From contig LSSL01000800.1 of NCBI GenBank assembly GCA_001953115.1, forward strand, positions 8,050 through 34,957: a stretch of 26,908 bases of DNA, read 5' to 3'. The notes below the pieces were generated by a model. That model was not told where the DNA came from and did no database searches. It was given only the letters and a program-made list of their open reading frames with translations. This document shows positions 18,983 through 26,908 of this stretch, piece after piece (position 1 is the stretch's first letter; each line of letters starts with the position of its first letter). The DNA comes from Smittium mucronatum. Taxonomy: Eukaryota; Kickxellomycota; Harpellomycetes; Harpellales; Legeriomycetaceae. Position numbers and translations under genes: made by a program.

Positions 18983-21900
18983 CTAAACTAACTTAAAATA
19001 TGATAATTTACTTTTTTTTCGGATAATTAGTTTTATTTTGATGCTTGATTTTTTTCTATTCTAGCTATAAATATTTCTTTATTATCATATCTAAACTTAA
19101 AGTTTTGAAATCATTAGAGCTATATTTCTAATTTTTATTTATTTCCCCGCAGATTTTTTTTTAACATATTAAAAAAATTAGTGTTTTTTAGTGGTATTAT
19201 TAATAATACTTCAATATTTTTTATTTTTAATAACCCGTTTAAATTGGATATTTTAAAAATTACTTTTCATTATTTTTGCTAAAATATCAATTTAAATTAC
19301 ATTGGCCGAATTTTATATATTAATACATCAAATTATCTTATTTTTATTTAAGATATATTTAAATACTAAAGTATTATTTAGTTTTGAATTTTAAACTTTT
19401 TATTTTTACTAATTTTAAAGCTTTATTTTAACAGAATCTGTAAAAAATTGGTAGATTCTAAAAATTCCTTATTATTTTTAATAATAGACATTATTCATTT
19501 TTGATTATTTATTAAAATCTCTTCTTTTCAATTAGCAAAAAGATTAAAAAATATTTTATTGGATTATTTTTTCATATATGGGTTAGGCTTTTCATTCAAA
19601 TTTTTATAAAATACATTTAAAGACCCAAGAATATTTTTAAATTTTATTTTTGGCTAAAATCAATTCTATTCAAAGCTAAAATATCATCCATTGATGAGAA
19701 AATTTTATAGAAAAACTGAAACATATTTTTTCTACAACAGAAAACCAACTTTTTTACAGTATAATGAGGGAATAAATGAGATAAACGATTTATCCATCTA
19801 TATTTTAATTATGTAAAATGATCACTTGAAAAAAAATTATTTGTTTTAACAACAACAATTTAAAATATTTACTTGTAATCAAAAATTATAAATTTTTATT
19901 GTTAAAAAGTCTATTGGGGCATTTTTATAATTTTTGCAAGCAATAAACTCTTGTGGTCAATAAAAAATGTACACTATTAAATTTAAGCGAAAGTTATTAT
20001 CTATTTTCCCCCCAAATTTGCAAAAAATTATCATCAAAAATATTCGAAACTTATTTATTAAATAATTTATTGTCATAAATTTACAGTTATTTTTGGTTAG
20101 ATTATTTTAGTTAAATAATTTTCTATTTAAAATAGAATTTTAAAACATTTATTTTTTATTAAATAAAGGCATTAAAAATTCATTTTTAACTTTCTCTCTT
20201 TAAAAAATGTAGATTTGAATTAAATCCCCAATATTTTCATTAGAAATTTATTTCATTCTAAAAGATCAGAAATTTCTTATCTAATAGCTAAAATAACTGT
20301 TTAAAAATCCACTCAAATTCTATTTTCTGTTTTTTTTTAATTCCGAAAATTAATTAATAAAATTTTTTACTAACCATCATTTTTTTGAAGTTATTTCATA
20401 CTTTATTATTTTTGAAAATTAATAAAACAAAAAAACCTAATCAAATCTTGATATATTACTTTTCTTTATCGATTTTTTTTTAATATTTATATATATGAAC
20501 TACATTGTATTTTTTATTTGACAATATAAAAATCCAAAGGTTGAAAAATACTTGAATGAAGTTTTTTAATATATTTCGATGAAATTATAGCCATTTAATA
20601 ATTCTATTGTTTCGGATATAAATAAATTTGGTACTTTTCCCATGAGGATACAGGTGAATTTTTTTCAATAAAATCAGGGGACTTTTTCCATTTTTAAAAG
20701 TGATATAATTCGATTTATTTTATCATAAAAGACGTAATTTAACTAGAAAATGTTTTTATTTAAATAAAATAACAAAAATTAAAATAAATTTTAGCTAAAA
20801 CTTTGATATAAATCAGCCAGCTACCTTTAAATTATTTTTATTAAATTTCGACTTTAATTGTTAGAATTTTTATGATTTTGGATAAGAATTGTAAATTAAT
20901 GGCTTATATTCCTATGGATTATCAAAAAATATAATTTAAATTTTTCTAAGTATAGTTAATATTATAAAATTTATTTTAATTTTAAATCTTCGATATATGG
21001 AGTAGAACATATTTAAATTAAATTATTATTTTATTCTATTATTTCTAAATGGTGATATTTATTTGGTCGTTTATAAATATTTATTACATAATTTGTAAAT
21101 CATGTTGGAATATTTTTATATATTTTAATTTTTATGAGGTTTTTTTTATAAATTTCATTTATATAAAATCCTCATTCGGTTAAAAAAAAGGGAATTAATT
21201 TGAAAATGGTTTTTATTATGTATATTAATATAAAAATGCTGCTAATTGGGGGGTGTTTTATTTATTTTAAAGAAAATTTGAATTTAAAATTTATTTAACC
21301 CTGAATTTCTTATTAACTATTTTATTAAATATATCATTTTTAATTTTATATCCATTAAATAGAATAAACTCTTATTAATTATTTGACTTAAAACTAATGA
21401 TATTTATGACTTTTTAGAGAATTCTATGATATTTAAAAAAAACTGGAGGAAAGAATCGGTCAGGATGATTTTTATTGAAAGGAATATATTTTTTTTATAA
21501 TTATAATTTTTTAAAATATAATATAATAATATAATATAATTTTATAAATTTTATTATTTAGTGATTTTTAGTGTAGATAGTTATTTTGATTTTTAATTTA
21601 TAAAAGTGTCAAATTTATATGGTTAAAATTTAGAAGTATATGTAACTATACCCAATAAAAAATTCTTACAGATTAATTTTAATTTTAATTACGTCCATAA
21701 AAATTGGATTTTTCTATAGTCAAAAGGATCATAAAACAATTTTTTTTATATCAATTTGTTTATTTAGAAATCTCCCCTTTTCACTTTAAGTCGGATATAT
21801 TTTAGTGCATAATGTTTCAATAAGTGTATTTTCAAGAATTTTTAATTGTAAAATAAATCAAATATTAGAATTCACACTTTTATTATGTTGGTTTTATTTT

Positions 21901-22429
21901 ATCTGATATTATGATGGATCGCTGTTATCTCGATTTGTTAATAATATATAAATATGAATAATAAATTATTAAGGGTCCTAAAAAAATTTCTAGTATTCAT
22001 TTTTTTGATAATATTTAATAAAAAGATTGATATTATTGATTTTAACCATATAATTTAATCCTAAAAAAATTATGACTCCAAATTACATTTAGAAATGAGA
22101 AATTTTTTTATGGATATGAAAGAGCATATATTTGCAGGAAAAACGTTATTATTACATAATATAAGCAGTATTTTTTCCATATTAAAAAGGGAAAAATAGT
22201 ATTTAACAATAGGATTTTTTTTAATATTTTTTAAATGATAAAAAAATTTAAAACGTCCTTAAATTGGATCATAAATATTCTCAATTTGTATTTTTTTTAT
22301 TTTAAACAAAAAATTTCCCCAGAATTACTAAAATAATATTAAAATAAAAAATATATATTATCAGGCGGCCTATGCTATTTGTGAACTTATTTCAATTTCG
22401 CGATGTTTTGGAAAATTAAAAAAAATTCT

Positions 22430-22507
22430 CGAAATAAGCGCATGGTAATATATTTAACCAATTATACCAATATATAATTGATATAATAATATAAAGCGCT
22501 TATATCG
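22430..22507. repeat. Nested inverted repeat (potential cruciform)
   Basis: CGAAATAAGCGC at 22430-22441 pairs with GCGCTTATATCG at 22496-22507, with one mismatch. Inside it AATTATA (22460-22466) pairs with TATAATT (22473-22479). The GC-rich stem bases are striking in this AT-rich background. Confidence 0.65.
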
Positions 22508-23669
22508 CCAAATAAGATTTATATTGAACTAAAAGTGTTAAATTAATTAATCCGGTTGAGATGAAATGAAGATATTTACTTGAAACAAATACAAATTTAT
22601 TCAAATAATGATTTTAATTTAATTTAAATAAAAGTTCACTGATTAAAATTCTCTTTTTGGTATTTAGTAGATATTCTAATATAGTTTTTATTTTTTTTTA
22701 TTTAATAATTTTTTTTTAAAACAACATTCTAAACATGCTATGCTCTACATTTGATTTGTTTTTTATTTCAAAATATGTGAACAATATTCAATCCGACTGT
22801 TTATTCTTCCAAAATATTATTCTTTCTAAACGTTATAAACCTTCTTTTTAGATATAATAACATTTATTATACCTTCTAATCATGTGTAAACGTCAAAAAA
22901 TCCTTTTGCTTTACATTTCCAGTAATTAACTCTGAAATTCCAAAAATTATAAGATAAACTAATACTTAATATCTTTCTTCGATCAGAATTTATGCTTTCA
23001 CGAATTATCCGTTCATATTGGATGTTTATTATAATCCTTGAGATCCGATAGAGGAACATATTTAAATAGGAACAGGAAAATGGAGGCAAAGCTATCATAT
23101 CATGAGCTGTAACTTTAGGGTGAGACACATATTTTTTTTGAATTATTAATCATTTCAACTCAATAATATTTATAACATTGAAATTTATACTTAAGTCTTT
23201 ATAACTTTTAGCTTTCGCAATTATTATTAAGTTTCAAGTATACTTGTATCTATAAAATAGCCTATAAACTGTTTAAAAATAATTTAAGGTTAAATTATAC
23301 TATTTTTTTGTCTTTTTTTTAATTAAAATATTATTATTATATATCCATTAGGTATTATTTATACTAGAAAAATACAACTGAGGATAAATTTGGATATTAC
23401 TTGTCAATATTGAAGTCAAGTTTTTATGATAGCTGAAATTTTTTAATAATAATAATTTGTAAAAAAATACTTATTAAGACAACTAAGAACTGTTCTTTTA
23501 TGTTTTTTAAATAAAATTGTCTTTAGACTAACTAATAGTTTGTCTTTTTTTTATGATGTCTTTTTTTTTTATTGTATTAAGAATAATTGTGTATCAAAAC
23601 TCATTTCCATTTGATTATAACCTGAAATCAAAAAAAAAGTTGATGGACATTAGCTTGATAGTTTTATCA

Positions 23670-23706
23670 ATTAAAAAAGCCTTATGGAAAATTATGGCTT
23701 TTTAAT
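23670..23706. repeat. Hairpin with 11-bp stem
   Basis: ATTAAAAAAGCC at 23670-23681 pairs with GGCTTTTTAAT at 23696-23706, with one bulged A and a loop of about 14 nt. An A-rich run follows. Confidence 0.6.
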
Positions 23707-23804
23707 AAAAAAAATCTATAAATTCAAAAAAAATGAAAGTTATTAAAAAATAAAAATGATTTTATGAATATAATGTAAATGAATTTCAATAAAAAACCCC
23801 AAGT

Positions 23805-23858
23805 AATAAAACCCCAAGGTCTATTAATATATATATCGACCTACTCAGTGGTTTTATT
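23805..23858. repeat. Two-step hairpin
   Basis: AATAAAACC (23805-23813) pairs with GGTTTTATT (23850-23858), and inside it AGGTC (23817-23821) pairs with GACCT (23838-23842). A direct repeat of AAACCCCAAG lies at its left edge. Confidence 0.6.
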
Positions 23859-24106
23859 TTAAGGTGGTAGTTAATCAAGCAAATAAATATTCCACGTATG
23901 TTCTCATGCAAATCTAAAGAAGCCCTTATTTTCATTCTTGTAGCTCCCCAGGGCTGTTTGAGTTTCCCATAAAAAAATTCACATATTATTATCACTTATG
24001 CCAAATTAGCATTATTATTTTAATTAAATTAGTTTAAATTGAGCCATTGATAGGAATTATTGCAGTTAGATATCTATATATACACATATAGCTTAAATCT
24101 GTTAAA

Positions 24107-24388
24107 TTGGCATATATTGGGGAGAATATGAAGAATTTTCATTTTTGTCTTTCAGAAAAAGTTTCCTACACTCATCTAATCGACCAAAAGAATATTGAAG
24201 TCATGTATAGACCCATATATAATTTTACTTATCATGGTATCCCGTCCATTTGGGATATGCACATACTACATTTTCACACAACGGCTTTTGTTTTTACCAG
24301 AGTATAAATTCATGGCTTCCCTGAAATCGGCATAAATCTCAAACATCCATATATCGAGGCGACGATCGCTAGAGCCTCTTCTGAGTAA
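24107..24388 (+). pseudogene. Probable gene fossil with one in-frame stop, unrecognised
   Basis: One + strand frame stays open for 66 codons to a TAA at 24305-24307 and then for another 26 codons to a TAA at 24386-24388. The first usable ATG is at 24128. The peptide is varied (His, Trp, Cys, Pro and charged residues), unlike the Lys/Asn/Ile-rich nonsense around it, and the DNA is less AT-rich here. The second part reads FPEIGINLKHPYIEATIARA. No family was recognised. Confidence 0.3.
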
Positions 24389-26908
24389 TTAGAAAAGGAT
24401 AACCTTTGTGACAGCTGATTAGGTTTTTTTATCTGGAATATAAATTATTTTTTTATTGACACTTTTATTGAGTTTTTTATATTTGTAACCAATCTATGTA
24501 AAGCCCAAGAATTTATTATAAATGGCAACCCAATGGAAGAATAAGTTGGATGAACTTTTAAATATTTCAAATATAACAAAAACGAGCCCTTTATTTTTAC
24601 CTTCGATTTTCAACCTTTAGTGCTTCTCATAGTCAATAAATCTGGTTTTAATAATGTAAATAGATTGTTGAATGATTCGAAGTTAAAATATGTCAAATTT
24701 TTTAATTCATTATCTGAGATTTAATCAAAATAGTGATTTACCGATACTCATCAATTTCAAATGTTTTTCCAATAATTCAATTTTCTCATCAATGATCATT
24801 TATATCCCGGGCTTTAGATAAAATTACTTGAAAATTAGAACTAGAAATAAAAAAATACTGATTTATAACTTACAAAAAACATTAGAAAAGATTTTTTTTT
24901 TTGATTCGGTATTCTAAGATTTAATAGAAAAATAATATCTGGTACCTATAATTATTTTTCATCAACTTATTTGATAAAATATCAAATAAGATGTCCATTA
25001 TTGAAAAATCTAACTTAAATCAATAAATTGAGAATAGTTTCATAAAAGGTTGTTATATCTCGCAGTTCGATTTATATTAAAATAAATTCGTTATTTTAGT
25101 AAATTTAGATTTATTTCAAAAAAAATCATTATTTTATCAAAACTGGATTTATTAATTTAGCGAGTTTAGTTAAATGTGAATCTTATTTGGCAATATAGGC
25201 ACTTTATGTTGTTATAATTGGTTAAAAATATTAAAATATTAAAATATGTTTATTTTGATTATTTTCTTTTATTTTGCTTAAAATTTGTGACTTTAAAATA
25301 AGTTCAAAAATTGCATTGGTCATCTATTACTAAAAATAAAATCGGATTTCCCGTTATTTTAAAAAATAATTTACGTTTATTTACATTTATGGTATTGGCA
25401 AGTATATTGAATAAAAAAATATAATTTTAAAAGATAAAATTAAAGTTAATTGAATTTGAATACTTCAGAATTATTAAAAAAAAAAGATAAAAAATGTATA
25501 TCTCTAAAAAAAATTTAAACAGTTTTGTTGCATTTCAGTATAATTTTACAGATAAAAAATAAGTTTACGCAATACTATATTTACAAAAATTAAATACATT
25601 GTTTGTTTTAAAGTATAACAAAACAAAAAATAATATATTTTAATCACATTTATTGGCGACGAGACTATTCACATATTGCTATTTTATCTTCCTGTCAGTT
25701 CACCTACTGTTTACACCCAATTAAAACTTCTTCTATTTCCTAATAAATATATTTAGAATTTAACCTACCACAAAATTTGCCCACATACCACTTTAACTAC
25801 CATTTAATTGAATTATCTTAAATTTATTACACTACCTAATTTACACACTACAAGTTTCAACCATGATCCAATTAATCAAATTTCTATCATTTCTATAGTA
25901 CAATTGAACTACCTAAAAATTTTAAGATTATCCAATTAATTTATTCTCGGCTTCTTGTTACAAAAAATTTACCTAATTATAATTTCATCAACTGATTTTA
26001 AAAAATTCTACTCAAAAGAAAAACTATGCATATCCAATAAAGAAAATTTAAAATCTGCGATATTTAAAAAAATAAAATCTCTATTGGATGATTAGTAAAA
26101 ACTGATATATCAACAAATAAAATCTTCATTAACAATTTTTATCCAAAATTTTAAGTTTTTTGGTGTCCTAAATATCTTTTGTAAATATATCAAAAATATG
26201 AGGTATATTCAATGACACCCCTTTCTTAAAAAAAAAATCTTATACCGAAAAGCTTTTACTACAGAGAATTTTTATAATATAAATATAAAGTAATAATGAA
26301 AAAAAAGGAGATCAAATACACCATTAGTTTTAGGTAAGCGATTTCTCAAAAAAATCCCTTTTATTATGAAATTACGAAGGTGTTGCAGTCATTTATAAGC
26401 ACTAATAAAAGTAATTTTTTTGTTTTCGAAAAAATTATTTATATTAATTTGGAACAGTGCATTATCTATGAAACTATAAAAAACCTGTGTAACTAAATAT
26501 CTTGCTCAAAGCTCTTTAAAAGCATTAAATCTCTCATTTTATACAAACTTTCAATATGGATTGTAATACAGATAAAAAATCACACCCCAATACATAAGAT
26601 TTTGATATTAAGGATCAAAAGACGCTTAAAACAAATTAGCGATGGTTTCTTTCTTTTTCTTGGGTTTAATCAAGCGAAATCTTTTAAATAAACTTAAATC
26701 ATTTATAACCAAAATTTTTAAATTTTAAAAAATTCTCATTTTTTTACATATAATCTCTTCTATTTCTTCTTATAAAAACCAAATAAGATTTTTTAAACCA
26801 CTTTTTATTGGTAAAAAACCCGGATTCATATGATTTTTTACTGAATTTTGGAAACCCGATGCAAGGAACAGGTTTAGTGGGATAATTTTAATAATAAAAG
26901 GTAAAAGG

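Larger units (their letters stand above)
16490..26908. other. Extremely AT-rich gene desert
   Basis: More than 10 kb of poly-A/poly-T-laced sequence with dense stops in all frames. No complete gene or RNA gene was recognised. Slightly less AT-rich pockets occur at 22860-23130 and 23790-24420. Contents that stand out are listed separately: a (TTA)n run, a MITE-like inverted repeat pair, several hairpins and a gene fossil at 24107-24388. The composition suggests heterochromatin-like or mutationally decayed DNA. Confidence 0.7.

Noticed and set aside
22880..23128. 82-codon - strand frame in the AT-rich desert
   Set aside because: It starts with GTG, and the remaining ATG frame of 72 codons has no recognisable feature. 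It could be a fossil, but the support is too weak to list.
23786..23995. 69-codon - strand frame
   Set aside because: It starts with GTG; only 49 codons follow the first good ATG, and its end overlaps the two-step hairpin. No motif was seen.

Overview
The window is eukaryotic, very AT-rich DNA with few, widely spaced, apparently intronless genes. Three protein-coding genes can be supported: two tandem FMN-dependent 2-hydroxy-acid oxidase (HAO) paralogs on the + strand (2190-3335 and 8536-9669) and one large B-box/coiled-coil/MATH-like protein of TRIM37 type on the - strand (12180-15575). Start codons in an A-rich context, TATA-like boxes, the standard genetic code and HAO motifs that recall the fungal branch of the family (GAMDLLT, LSS-x-SNYS, GRRL, WGL-x-YDGEKGVDL) point to a fungus, probably an early-diverging AT-rich lineage. 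That placement is an inference from memory of the family, not a search.

Layout. 1-1541: two roughly 230-275 bp arms in inverted orientation, each made of about 40-bp tandem units, around a roughly 1 kb unique spacer; this looks like a foldback-type non-autonomous element. 1558-1930: a GC-richer island with a degenerate hexamer array. 2100-3600: HAO paralog 1 with TATA box, ending in the peroxisomal signal SKL. 3600-8480: long AT-rich spacer with a possible decayed coding patch near 6.8-7.5 kb. 8480-9797: HAO paralog 2, whose last codons are copied four times in a 41-bp tandem array and which has no SKL. 9798-12179: spacer between convergent genes, with a 36-bp repeat array. 12180-15700: TRIM37-like gene with its TATA-like box. 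15699-16487: an unrecognised, frame-broken coding-like stretch on the - strand. 16490-26908: an extremely AT-rich gene desert containing a MITE-like element with roughly 90-bp terminal inverted repeats, several hairpins and one likely gene fossil.

Functional reading. Paralog 1 is expected to oxidise a 2-hydroxy acid to the 2-oxo acid with H2O2 release inside peroxisomes. Paralog 2 keeps the catalytic His/Arg/Lys but lacks the peroxisomal signal, so it may work in the cytosol. Both have lost the family's substrate-binding tyrosine (Phe in one, Asn in the other). The TRIM37-like protein has a clear B-box but no RING, so it is unlikely to be a canonical RING E3 ligase by itself. The most interesting result is the pair of HAO genes: duplication, divergence of active-site residues and loss of the targeting signal at the point where a tandem repeat grew out of the coding end.
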